Source of the DNA: CAZSAT01 sp964604675
GTDB lineage: Bacteria > Myxococcota_A > UBA796 > CAJQPC01
Reading direction: 5' to 3'
Assembly (NCBI GenBank): GCA_964604675.1
Contig: CAZSAT010000089.1
Coordinates: 1 to 28,772 of the forward strand
DNA: 28,772 nucleotides
Position 1 is the stretch's first letter; every line of letters starts with the position of its first letter. Under the pieces are notes generated by a model, which did no database searches, was not told where the DNA came from, and was given only the letters and a program-made list of their open reading frames with translations. The position numbers were made by a program, and so were the translations under genes. Of the stretch, positions 15,614 to 23,433 are shown one piece after another.

Positions 15614-16224
15614 CTGCTCCCAGCGGGCGCGATCAACGAGGCCAGACCGACCTCCGCCGCTTCGCGCGCCATCTCGATGTAGAGGCCCAAGAAGCGGTCG
15701 ACCGCCTCCGGCTCGTGTTCGACCTGCGCCACCGTGGCGCTGGCGAGGGTGTCCCAGCGAGCTTGCTCGCCCTGGCGGAGGTAGCTCCCCAGCAACCCGA
15801 TCCCCCGCTCGGTGGACCAGGTCGCGAGGCTGCGACGCACCCAGGCACGCACCATGCCCACCCCCCGACGCGTTGCGCGCCGCACGTCCTTGCCGAGGAG
15901 CCGTGCGTCATCGATCTCGGCCAGCACCACGTCGACCTGGGCGCGCGCCTCCTCGCTCCACGCGACGAGCGCCTCGACCTGCGGCGGTGTTGGACGGTCC
16001 AGCGACATCCCGGGCAGCTCGAGGCTGCGCAGGTCGTCACCCAAGGCCACCATGAGGTCGAGGGCGTCGTCGGCCGACGGCATGCGCCGTGGCACGTCCA
16101 GCAGGAGGGGTTGAGGCACCGGGCGGGGGCTGGGTCTGGAGGGGGGGGGGAGAGGCAGGAGAAGCGAGGGGAGCGCTTCCTGGGGGGACCGTCCGAGGAG
16201 GACTTCGAGAGAAGTATCACCCAT
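15610..16224 (-). CDS. Helical protein opening the motor cassette, unknown
   Basis: A 204-aa protein with no family that I recognise. Residues 1-45 are Pro/Leu-rich and probably disordered (LPSLLLPLPPPSRPSPRP). From about 50 the chain is helical, with Arg-rich helices (DVRRATRRGVGMVRAWVRRSL) and a C-terminal helix (VDRFLGLYIEMAREAAEVGL). There is no signal peptide or clear membrane helix, so it is probably cytoplasmic. The TGA overlaps the start of the channel gene (GTGA), so it is translated with it. It is the first gene of the overlapping chain, and its ATG overlaps the possible ATG of the divergent glycosyltransferase. A G10/C10 tract lies in codons 25-28. Its place argues for a regulator or accessory subunit of the motor. 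Confidence 0.75.
   Translation of the reverse strand: MGDTSLEVLLGRSPQEALPSLLLPLPPPSRPSPRPVPQPLLLDVPRRMPSADDALDLMVALGDDLRSLELPGMSLDRPTPPQVEALVAWSEEARAQVDVVLAEIDDARLLGKDVRRATRRGVGMVRAWVRRSLATWSTERGIGLLGSYLRQGEQARWDTLASATVAQVEHEPEAVDRFLGLYIEMAREAAEVGLASLIAPAGSR
16141..16150. repeat. G10/C10 homopolymer tract in codons 25-28 of the first cassette gene
   Basis: Ten G on the plus strand (ten C in the coding sense), encoding the end of Leu25 and Pro26-Pro28. Tracts of this length in a 5' coding position are prone to slippage, and one of the other two frames is open down to about 15633, so a slip would give a different protein. It may equally be chance in a GC-rich Pro-rich linker. Confidence 0.85.
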
Positions 16225-16267
16225 GCTCTTGTCAGGTCAAGACCTCGGTGGCGCGGTAGCCTCGGGC

Positions 16268-16990
16268 GTGGCTGCTCCAGACGTCAGCATCGTCGTGCCC
16301 TGCTTCGACGAAGCCCACCGCCTCGACTCCTGCTTCGAAGGTCTCGACCGCGCGCGCCGAGCGCTCGGTGTCGCCAGCGAGGTGCTGATCGTGGACGACG
16401 GCTCGCGGGACGCGACCGCGGAGATCGCCGAGGCGCACGCGGCGGCGCGAGCAGACGTCCGCGTCCTCCGTGAGCCCCACCGGGGCAAGGGTGGCGCAGT
16501 CCGTGCCGGCGTGCTCGCAGCCCGAGGGGCCTGGGTCGTGATGGCGGACGCCGACTGGTCCTTGGATCCCGAAGACCTCGGCGCCCTGCTCCCACCGTGC
16601 GCGCCGGACGCCGACGTGGTGATCGCTTCGCGCGAGCACACCGGGGCCCACCGCTTCGACGAGCCGGAGCACCGCCACCTCATGGGACGGGTGTTCAACC
16701 GCCTCGTCCAGGTGCTCGTGCTTCCGGGCGTGCAAGACAGCCAGTGCGGCTACAAGGCCTTCCGCCAGCCCAGCGCGCGCGCGCTCTTCGAGGCGCTCGA
16801 GACCGTGGGCTGGGCCTTCGATGTCGAGGTGATCGCGCGCGCCCAGAAGGAAGGCCTGCGGATCGTCACCGTCCCCGTGGCGTGGCGCTGGCGAGCGGAC
16901 AGCCGCGTTCGCCATGTCCGCGACACGCTCGCGATGAGCCTGGACGTGTGGCGGATCCGCGGCCGCATGCGGCGGAAGACGCCGCGGTAG
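16268..16990 (+). CDS. Family-2 glycosyltransferase (dolichyl-phosphate glucose synthase-like)
   Basis: A GT-A fold transferase of about 240 aa. The N-terminus VSIVVPCFDEAHRL is the nucleotide-binding strand, VLIVDDGSRDAT contains the family DDGS, and VMADADWSLDP carries the DxD metal motif. GYKAFRQPSARALFE and WAFDVEVIARAQKEGLRI are typical of the dolichyl-/polyprenyl-phosphate sugar synthase branch, which loads a sugar on a lipid carrier at the membrane face. No membrane helix is present. An ATG at 16223 is in frame but overlaps the divergent start codon; GTG at 16268, which puts VSIVVPCF near the N-terminus as usual, is preferred. The donor sugar cannot be told. It precedes the subtilase by 83 bases. 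Confidence 0.88.
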   Translation: MAAPDVSIVVPCFDEAHRLDSCFEGLDRARRALGVASEVLIVDDGSRDATAEIAEAHAAARADVRVLREPHRGKGGAVRAGVLAARGAWVVMADADWSLDPEDLGALLPPCAPDADVVIASREHTGAHRFDEPEHRHLMGRVFNRLVQVLVLPGVQDSQCGYKAFRQPSARALFEALETVGWAFDVEVIARAQKEGLRIVTVPVAWRWRADSRVRHVRDTLAMSLDVWRIRGRMRRKTPR

Positions 16991-17073
16991 GCTGGAAGAA
17001 GCGGCGCGGCCGCGGGTTTTCGCTGAACAAACCGCACCATGGCGCGTATGCGCAGCCACGCCCCGGAGCCCCC

Positions 17074-18789
17074 ATGCGCCGCTTGGTCACCCTCGTCACC
17101 CTCATCGCGAGCGGCGCCATCCTCTGGTCCGCCGTTCCGACGGTGCTCCCGTCGACCGGGACCGAGGGCGAGGCCGTCTCGGTCGAGTCGGTTCCTGGCA
17201 CGCTCGTCGTGGACTTCGTGGACGACGCCGACGTCGAGGACATCGAGGACCTCGGGAACAGGCTCGGGATCGAGCTGCACTGGACCCACGAGGTCAGCAT
17301 CGACGAGCGCCTGATGCGCGCGGAGGTCGACGATCTGGCAGAGGCGATCGCCAAGCTGGCCGGTCACCCGCTCGTCGAGGTGGTGGAGCCCGCCATCCAG
17401 CTCAGCGCACTGGGCTTTCCCAACGATCCCCTCTACGACGCCCAGTGGAACATGCGCATGGTGGGTGCCGAGCCAGGTTGGCGGGCCGGCGGCGGTGGCG
17501 GCGTGGTCGTCGCCGTGATCGACACGGGCGTCTCGGAGGTCGAGGACCTGCCAGCCTCACGCATCCTCGAGGGTGCCACCTTCGTTCCGGGCACGTCCGA
17601 CGCCCGGGACGACCACGGCCACGGCACCCACGTCGCCGGCACGATCGCACAGGCCACCCACAACGGCGTCGGTGTGACGGGTGTCGCACCCCAGGCCACC
17701 ATCCTCCGCTACAAGGCCCTCGCACGGCAGGGCTTCGGGTCGTCGGACTGGGTCGCCGCCGCGATCGACGACGCCGTGGATCGCGGGGCCGACGTCATCA
17801 ACATGAGCCTCGGCGGCGGACACAGTGAGGTGGTGCACAAGGCCGCCACCGCCGCCGCTGACGCGGGCGTCGTCGTGGTCGCTGCGGTCGGCAACACCGG
17901 GCAGCAGGGCGTGCAGTGCCCCGGACACGTCGAGGCTGTCGTGGGGGTCGCGTCGGTGGGACCTGACGACGACCGCGCCTGGTACTCCACCTACGGCAAC
18001 GGTGTGGACCTCGCGGCGCCCGGGGGTGACCTGCGGCAAGATGGCGGGGGCGTGCTGCAGGACACGATCGATGGCTCGGGCGGACACGCCTACCGCGCCT
18101 TCCAAGGCACCTCGATGGCCACGCCACACGTGGCCGGCGCCGCAGCCGTGCTCGTGGGCATGGGGGTCGACGCACTCGCCGTGGTGGACACGCTCCAGCG
18201 CACCGCCGCAGGACACGTCTCCACGCCCGACCCGGAACGCGGCTACGGCCGTCTGGACCTTCGAGCCGCGGTGGCGCACGTCCTGCTCCGCCAGCGCGGG
18301 CTGCTGTTCCTCCTCGGTGGTGTGTTGGCAGGAGCTCTCGGCTGGACGGCCCGCCTGCGTGCCGGAGCGCTGGTCACCATCGCAGCGGCGGGCGCCCTGT
18401 CCGCTGGGGGGCTGTTCGTCCTGCCCTTCGTGCCGGGCCTGCCCCCCCACCCCGTGCTCGACCTCCTCTCCCGCGGCATCGTGGCGTGGCCCGCGGCCCT
18501 GGTGGGCGCTGAGTGGGTGCACTTCCCCCTCTGGATCTCGGCGCTCCTCCCCGCCAGCCTGGCGTTCGCGCTCGGTCCCAGCCGCACCCTCGGACCGGCG
18601 ATCGCAGGCCTGTGCGTCGGCTGGGGCACCGCACTGCTCCACGGAGCTGCGTCCGGGACCCTCGACCCGTGGTGGTTGGGCCTCGGCCTCGACAAGATCT
18701 GGCTGTCCTTGAACGGCACCATCTGCCTGCTCGGCGCGATGGCGGTGGTCGGGATGCAGAAGCTGCGCGGTCGGGAGGAGGCGGGATGA
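17074..18789 (+). CDS. Membrane-anchored subtilase (S8 serine peptidase)
   Basis: A 571-aa protein. A signal peptide (about 1-22, LVTLVTLIASGAILWSA) and an I9-like propeptide-sized segment (about 40-110) precede the catalytic domain (about 120-400). The triad is complete: Asp150 in VAVIDTGVS, His183 in GHGTHVAGT and Ser347 in GTSMATPHVA, with oxyanion Asn274 in AAVGNTG. Past residue 405 there are four or more hydrophobic segments (LLFLLGGVLAGALGW, ALVTIAAAGALSAGGLFVL and others), an unusual C-terminal membrane module for a subtilase. It should be exported and stay in the membrane with its peptidase domain outside. The ATG at 17074 has GGAG six bases upstream; the longer frame upstream is a shadow of the glycosyltransferase gene. 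Its stop overlaps the next gene (ATGA). Confidence 0.92.
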   Translation: MRRLVTLVTLIASGAILWSAVPTVLPSTGTEGEAVSVESVPGTLVVDFVDDADVEDIEDLGNRLGIELHWTHEVSIDERLMRAEVDDLAEAIAKLAGHPLVEVVEPAIQLSALGFPNDPLYDAQWNMRMVGAEPGWRAGGGGGVVVAVIDTGVSEVEDLPASRILEGATFVPGTSDARDDHGHGTHVAGTIAQATHNGVGVTGVAPQATILRYKALARQGFGSSDWVAAAIDDAVDRGADVINMSLGGGHSEVVHKAATAAADAGVVVVAAVGNTGQQGVQCPGHVEAVVGVASVGPDDDRAWYSTYGNGVDLAAPGGDLRQDGGGVLQDTIDGSGGHAYRAFQGTSMATPHVAGAAAVLVGMGVDALAVVDTLQRTAAGHVSTPDPERGYGRLDLRAAVAHVLLRQRGLLFLLGGVLAGALGWTARLRAGALVTIAAAGALSAGGLFVLPFVPGLPPHPVLDLLSRGIVAWPAALVGAEWVHFPLWISALLPASLAFALGPSRTLGPAIAGLCVGWGTALLHGAASGTLDPWWLGLGLDKIWLSLNGTICLLGAMAVVGMQKLRGREEAG

Positions 18790-18998
18790 AGCTCACGGGA
18801 ACGTTGCGGCGCCAGTTCTTCGGGGGCGAAGTCTGGGTCCTGGAGGCCGACGGAGGCGCCAGCTGGCAGCTGAAGGGCCCGGTGCCGCGCAAGCTGGAAG
18901 GGCAACGCGTCACCGTGTCCGGGCGCAAGGCAGAGGCGGGCTTCGGCTTCGCCATGGTCGGCGAGGTGATCGAGGTCGACGGGGTGGCCAAGGCGTGA
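18786..18998 (+). CDS. Small OB-fold-like protein coupled to the subtilase
   Basis: A 70-aa product. The pattern of short strands (TGTLRRQFFGGEVWVLEA, then WQLKGPVPRKLEGQRVTVSG, then FGFAMVGEVIEVDGV) with L.G..V.V.G spacing resembles small five-stranded OB-type proteins of the DUF5818 kind. There is no signal sequence. The ATG overlaps the subtilase stop by 4 bp, so it is made together with that peptidase and might bind or restrain it, which is a guess. It ends 13 bp before the convergent PKD gene. Confidence 0.7.
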   Translation: MKLTGTLRRQFFGGEVWVLEADGGASWQLKGPVPRKLEGQRVTVSGRKAEAGFGFAMVGEVIEVDGVAKA

Positions 18999-19003
18999 GC
19001 CTC

Positions 19004-19021
19004 CGACGGTCTCAGCCGTCG
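19004..19021. terminator. Possible shared hairpin between convergent genes
   Basis: CGACGG-TCTCAG-CCGTCG forms a perfect 6-bp GC-rich stem with a 6-nt loop across the end of the PKD gene, between two convergent genes. No T-run follows on either strand, so a classical intrinsic terminator is not shown. Confidence 0.3.
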
Positions 19022-22000
19022 TCTCGGCGCCTCAGCCAGCCCAACGCCACGAGCAGCCACCACGCACCGCCCAGCGTTCCCGAGCCGCAGGCGCACCCCA
19101 CGGTCTCGGTCGACTGGGCGTCCCCGTTCCCGTCGACGAAGAAGTAGGCGTAGTCGCTCCAGGGGCCCTGGTCGTAGTCGTCGCGAGCCTGGACCCTCCA
19201 GGCGTAGCTGCCCGGGGCCAGATCCGGCCCATCCCAGCTGACCAGGCCCGCCGTGTCCGCTTCCAGCGACGGGCTCTCGGCGTAGAGGGCGAAGCCGTCG
19301 GCGGTGGCCAGCTCGACCTGGTAGCTGAGCGGGTCGCTGTCCGGATCCGTGGTGGCGACGGCCTCGAAGACCACGGGCGCGGTGACAGCCTGACCGTGGC
19401 TGGGGCTCGCGGGCATGGGCGTGCCCGGCGCCGCATGCCCGCTCGGGGTGTCGAAGCTGAGCACGGTGGCTTCGCTCTGCGCCAGGCCATCGTCGGCCCA
19501 GGCCCGCAGGTACCACGTGGTGGACGGCGCGAGGTCGGCCTCCAGGCTCCACGTGGTCTCGCCGCTCCCGTCGGCGTCGACGGTGGTGGTCGCGTGGTCC
19601 TCGGAGTCGAAGGTCGCGGTCGAATCGAGCTCGATGGTGTGCCGGAGTGCGGCGCCCTCGGGATCGACGCCGTCCTCCAACACCACCGTGAGCGACAGGG
19701 TGTCGGCTTCTTCGCCGCCCACCGGCTCGAGGAAGGTCGGAGCCGACGGCGCCTGGTTGTCGGCCACGACCAGCGCACAGACGATGTCGGTGGCCGCACT
19801 CACGAGCGCGTGGTCGTCGGCGGCCCACGCCTGCACACACCAGGTGCCAGCCGCGTCGACGCCGGGCATGGCGACCGTGGCCACGCCCTCCTTCGCCACG
19901 ATGCCGGTGGTCTCGGCCACCGCCTCGTAGAGCTCGTCGTAGACCGCGAGGGTCATGGTGACGGCGTCACCGTCGGGATCGCTCGGCTCGAGCAGGTCGA
20001 CCGTGGCGTCGTCGAGCGCGAGGGTCGCACCCGGCCACGGCCGGTCGATCACCGGAACCTCCGGCGCCTCCTCGGTGGCGTTGACGAAGAAGCTGCCCAG
20101 CTCCGACGCGTCACCGCGGATCCAGCCATCGTCGGCCGAGGCACCCCACCAGTACACGCCGTTCTCGTCGAGCGCCGTTCCCGGGGTCCACGTGGTGTGG
20201 CCATCGGAGCCCTCACTCACCCCGGAGCTGCTGCTGACGAGCTTCGTGGCCGCGTCGTCGGCGTAGACCTCGAAGTGGTAGCTCAGCGCGTCTCCGTCGC
20301 CGTCCGTGGCGTTCTCCACGGTCATGGGGGGGGTCGGATCGGCCACTTCCTCGAGATCCACGGGCGACACCACCACGGGAGCGTCGGGACCGCCGTAGAC
20401 GGTCGGGTCGCTGCCGCTCAGGAACTCGTCGAGGTTGGTCTTGCCGTCAGCGTCCGGATCCTCTCCCGCGTCGCTGGCATCCTCCGGGTCCAGGCCCCAC
20501 AGGGTCTCCCAGTCATCGGTCATGCCGTCGTCGTCGGTGTCGGTCCCGCCGACCGTGACGGTCCACGACAGCGTGTCGAAGCCGCCGTCGTCGTCCGTGG
20601 CGGTGAGCACGAAAGCGAAGGTCCCTTCGGTGTCCGTGGACGGGGTCCAGCCCACCTCCCCGGTGCTCGCGTCGACCGACGCGTCGGTGGCGGTGTCGAG
20701 TGTGAAGGTCACGACGTCCGCCGCGCCGGGGTCGCTCCACGTGGGCGCGAAGGACCAGGCCAGGCCAGGGTAGCCAACCGCCTCGGGGCTGCCAGCCATC
20801 GAGGGCGCCACGTTCGTGACCGCCGCCAGGTCCGAGGCCTCGGTGGTGTCGGTGCCGTCCGACACCGACACCGTGACGGTGAAGTCTCCATCGTCGGTGT
20901 AGGTGTGGCTCGTCTTCGTGCCGGTGCTGCCGCTGCCGTCACCGAAGTCCCAGCTCACCGAGAGGGTGTCGCCGCCGGGATCTTCAGCGTCGACGTAGAA
21001 GCTGACGGACGAGCCCTCCTCCCCACCGCCGACCGACAGGGTCGCGATCTCGGGCGCGGCGTTGCCGACGACCACGTCCAAGGTGTCCGAGGTGCTGTCG
21101 GTGCCGTCGTCGACAGCGCACGCGACGGTGTGCGCGCCCACGCTCGTGTACTCGTGGCTGGTGGCGGACCCCGACCCCGTGTTCCCGTCGCCGAAGTCCC
21201 AGGTGTAGGTGAGGGTGTCGTCTCCCGGGTCCGTGGCGGTGCAGGTCCACCCCAGCAGGTCACCCTGGAGGCCACTCTCGTCGCCTGCGACCTCGACCTC
21301 AGGTGCCGTGTTGACGACCTCGATGCTCAGGGTGTCGCTGTCGCTGTCGCCGTCGTCATCGGTGACCGTGACCGATGCGCTGACGGTGCCTTCCTGGGTG
21401 TAGGTGTGGCTGGGACCGGCGTCCGTGCTCGTGCTCCCGTCGCCGAAGTCCCAGGCGTAGGTGTGGGTGTCGGCCGCCACGTCGTCCACCACGACCGCGA
21501 AGGTGGCCTCTTCCCCCTCGACCAGCCGGCCACTCGGGGAACGCGAGGCGGCCAATGCAGGCGGCAGGTTGGCGATGGTGACGTCGACGGAGAGCTCGTC
21601 GGTGCCGCCGTCGTCGTCGGTGGCGAGCAGGGTCACGGTGTAAGTGCCGTCGTCGGCGTAGGTGTGTCCGGGACTGGCCCCGGTGGCCGTGTCGCCGTCA
21701 CCGAAGTCCCAGGCTCGCGTGACGCTGTCGCCCTCGATGTCGGACACGGTCGCCGAGAAGCGGTTGAGATCGCCCTCGTTCAAGGTCCCGCTGGTCGTGA
21801 TCTTGCCGATCTCGGGGTCGACGTTCTCGATGTCCACGGTCGCCGTGCCGATGGTGACCTCGGACTCGTCGTCGGTGCACTGCACGCGGAGGGTCTCGAC
21901 GTAGGGGCCGTCGTAGCCCGCAGCGTCGAAGGTGCTGGTGAGGCCCGTGTCCTCGTCGAAGCCATTGCCGTCGACGTCCCAGATGCACTGCACGTCGCCA

Positions 22001-22821
22001 CCGTCGTAGTCGGTGGCCGACACCGTGACCTCGACGGTGGACTCCGCGGCGACGACGTAGCTGCCGGCCTCGACGCCCGGTGCGCGCAGGGTCACATACT
22101 GCAACGCGGCCAGCATCAGGGTCTCGACGTTCTCGTCGGTGTAGTCCAGATCGTAGGTCGGGTCGTCGGGGTGGGTGCCGAACCAGGAGAACTGGGCAAC
22201 CCGCCCCTGGTCGTAGCTGCCCGTCGAGAGCGCCGAGGTGCCGGTTGCATCGATCGCCACGCTCATCGGTGTCCAGGCGCCCAGATCGGCCTCGACCACG
22301 ACCGACGCGGCCTCCAGATCGAAGCTGTCGCCGCTCGTGTAGGCCTCGCAGACGGGGTGGCTGGCGTCGTCGACCGTGTAGGTGAAGGTCGAGGCGCGGT
22401 AGTCGCTGGCCTCGAAGAGGATCAGGTCCGAGGCGATGCCATTGAGACCTTCGTCCACAGCGGCGGAGTGCGCGCCCAGCAGCACCAGCCCTCCGCCCAT
22501 GCTCACGAAGCCGTCGAGGGCCGCTTGCCCGCCGTTCACCATGTTCTCGGTGTACGCGTCGCCGCCGTCCAGCCAGATCACGCTGTCGAACGCCGTGACC
22601 GCTTCGCCGTCGAGGGAACCCGTGAAGTCGTACTCGAGGACGCCGGTGTCCGAGGACAGCGTGACGGTGTGCCCCGCCGTCTCGAGCGCGGTGACCAGAT
22701 CCGGGGTGTTGTCGCCGCCGTCGTCCAGCACGAGGACGTCGAGCTCGTCCGACGCCCACGCAGCGGACGCGAGGGCCACGAGCCCGCTCACCCCCAACAG
22801 CACCGGACCCTTCATCTGCAT
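19012..22821 (-). CDS. Large PKD-domain surface protein with MYXO-CTERM-like tail
   Basis: A 1269-aa exported protein. The signal peptide is residues 1-24 (LLGVSGLVALASAAWA). Next is a Rossmann-like ThuA/glutamine-amidotransferase-like domain (about 25-290: DVLVLDDGGDNTPDLV, VIWLDGGDAY, GGGLVLLGAH). One PKD-like and four clear PKD domains follow, each with WDFGDG and an HTY-type strand. A putative Ig/cadherin-like domain (TGEVGWTPS) comes next, then a calcium-binding DxDxDG cluster (DTDDDGMTDD, DPDADGKTNLDEF) and several FN3-like domains. It ends GCACGSG, a membrane helix (AWWLLVALGW) and RRR, the tripartite MYXO-CTERM type that directs surface attachment in myxobacteria. The ATG at 22821 has GGAG five bases upstream; the longer frame upstream lies over the next gene. 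Surface adhesion or sensing is inferred. Confidence 0.9.
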   Translation of the reverse strand: MQMKGPVLLGVSGLVALASAAWASDELDVLVLDDGGDNTPDLVTALETAGHTVTLSSDTGVLEYDFTGSLDGEAVTAFDSVIWLDGGDAYTENMVNGGQAALDGFVSMGGGLVLLGAHSAAVDEGLNGIASDLILFEASDYRASTFTYTVDDASHPVCEAYTSGDSFDLEAASVVVEADLGAWTPMSVAIDATGTSALSTGSYDQGRVAQFSWFGTHPDDPTYDLDYTDENVETLMLAALQYVTLRAPGVEAGSYVVAAESTVEVTVSATDYDGGDVQCIWDVDGNGFDEDTGLTSTFDAAGYDGPYVETLRVQCTDDESEVTIGTATVDIENVDPEIGKITTSGTLNEGDLNRFSATVSDIEGDSVTRAWDFGDGDTATGASPGHTYADDGTYTVTLLATDDDGGTDELSVDVTIANLPPALAASRSPSGRLVEGEEATFAVVVDDVAADTHTYAWDFGDGSTSTDAGPSHTYTQEGTVSASVTVTDDDGDSDSDTLSIEVVNTAPEVEVAGDESGLQGDLLGWTCTATDPGDDTLTYTWDFGDGNTGSGSATSHEYTSVGAHTVACAVDDGTDSTSDTLDVVVGNAAPEIATLSVGGGEEGSSVSFYVDAEDPGGDTLSVSWDFGDGSGSTGTKTSHTYTDDGDFTVTVSVSDGTDTTEASDLAAVTNVAPSMAGSPEAVGYPGLAWSFAPTWSDPGAADVVTFTLDTATDASVDASTGEVGWTPSTDTEGTFAFVLTATDDDGGFDTLSWTVTVGGTDTDDDGMTDDWETLWGLDPEDASDAGEDPDADGKTNLDEFLSGSDPTVYGGPDAPVVVSPVDLEEVADPTPPMTVENATDGDGDALSYHFEVYADDAATKLVSSSSGVSEGSDGHTTWTPGTALDENGVYWWGASADDGWIRGDASELGSFFVNATEEAPEVPVIDRPWPGATLALDDATVDLLEPSDPDGDAVTMTLAVYDELYEAVAETTGIVAKEGVATVAMPGVDAAGTWCVQAWAADDHALVSAATDIVCALVVADNQAPSAPTFLEPVGGEEADTLSLTVVLEDGVDPEGAALRHTIELDSTATFDSEDHATTTVDADGSGETTWSLEADLAPSTTWYLRAWADDGLAQSEATVLSFDTPSGHAAPGTPMPASPSHGQAVTAPVVFEAVATTDPDSDPLSYQVELATADGFALYAESPSLEADTAGLVSWDGPDLAPGSYAWRVQARDDYDQGPWSDYAYFFVDGNGDAQSTETVGCACGSGTLGGAWWLLVALGWLRRRDDG

Positions 22822-22867
22822 CGTCACTCCGAGATGGTTCGTCCTCGAAGCGTACCGCGAACGCGCC

Positions 22868-23431
22868 TCACTGCTCGGCGACGGGCTCGCCGTCGTCCGC
22901 ACCCTCGTCACCATCCGCCAGTCCCGCGAGCAAGGTGACCAGCTTGTCGATGCTCGGTTGCATCGCCGGCACCTCGGAGGCTGCAGCGCGGACACGCTCC
23001 AACAGGGCCTGCTGCTCCGCCAGGAGGGCGTCCACGTCGGGCTCCTCGTCCCGCCGCAGGTCGCGGAGCACCGCGGTCATCTCCTTGCATGCGGCCGCGA
23101 GCTCCTCGTCGCCCCCCGCCTTGCGGAGCTCGTAGGCGAGCGCGTTCCACTGGGGACCGGCCGACAAGGCGAACTGGGCAAAGGGGGTCTTCAGCCTCTC
23201 AGCGGCCTCTTCGGCGGCGGGGTGCACGTAGCGCTCCTCTTCCTCGGGATCCTTGCGCTCGATGGTCGTGGCCTGGGAGACCTGCGGCTTCTCGTCGGCA
23301 ACGTCGGCGTCGCCCCCTTTGTCGCTCGTCGACAGCTCGGCACCGGAAGATCGGTCCTCGGGCATCAGCAGCCAGGCTGCGGCACCGACCCCGACGAGTG
23401 CGGCCGCCAGCATGAGCAGGTTCTTCTGCAT
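22868..23431 (-). CDS. Membrane-anchored periplasmic helical protein, unknown
   Basis: A 187-aa product. One N-terminal helix (LLMLAAALVGVGAAAWLLM) acts as an anchor or uncleaved signal. An acidic, probably disordered stretch follows (about 25-65, STSDKGGDADVADEKPQ), then a helical domain (80-170) with SAGPQWNALAYELRKAGG and a Leu/Glu-rich helix (VDALLAEQQALLERVRAAA). The C-terminus is acidic. I do not recognise a family. It begins two bases after the thiolase stop and ends 46 bases before the PKD surface protein, so the three genes are probably one unit, and it may serve in export or anchoring of that surface protein. This is context only. Confidence 0.7.
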   Translation of the reverse strand: MQKNLLMLAAALVGVGAAAWLLMPEDRSSGAELSTSDKGGDADVADEKPQVSQATTIERKDPEEEERYVHPAAEEAAERLKTPFAQFALSAGPQWNALAYELRKAGGDEELAAACKEMTAVLRDLRRDEEPDVDALLAEQQALLERVRAAASEVPAMQPSIDKLVTLLAGLADGDEGADDGEPVAEQ

Positions 23432-23433
23432 GT

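Noticed and set aside
12086..15682. A 1198-aa open frame on the plus strand opposite the channel gene
   Set aside because: It is the antisense reading of the 33-bp coding repeats; periodic GC-rich codons keep stops away. Its product is low-complexity and Arg/Gln-rich, with no fold or motif, while the minus-strand frame has membrane helices, conserved motifs and start/stop overlaps with both neighbours.
16209..16240. TTGACC with GATACT 16 bases later just at the first cassette gene start (minus strand)
   Set aside because: The -10 would fall inside the coding region, so the ATG at 16224 would not be transcribed; the -10 match is also weak.
16597..17073. Upstream extension of the subtilase frame by 159 residues
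   Set aside because: It overlaps the glycosyltransferase gene in another frame, is Arg-rich shadow sequence, and would remove the signal peptide from the N-terminus.
20930..21720. Near-identical blocks (such as CCGAAGTCCCA) about 250 bp apart
   Set aside because: They encode the conserved WDFGDG of successive PKD domains, so they are not mobile or regulatory repeats.
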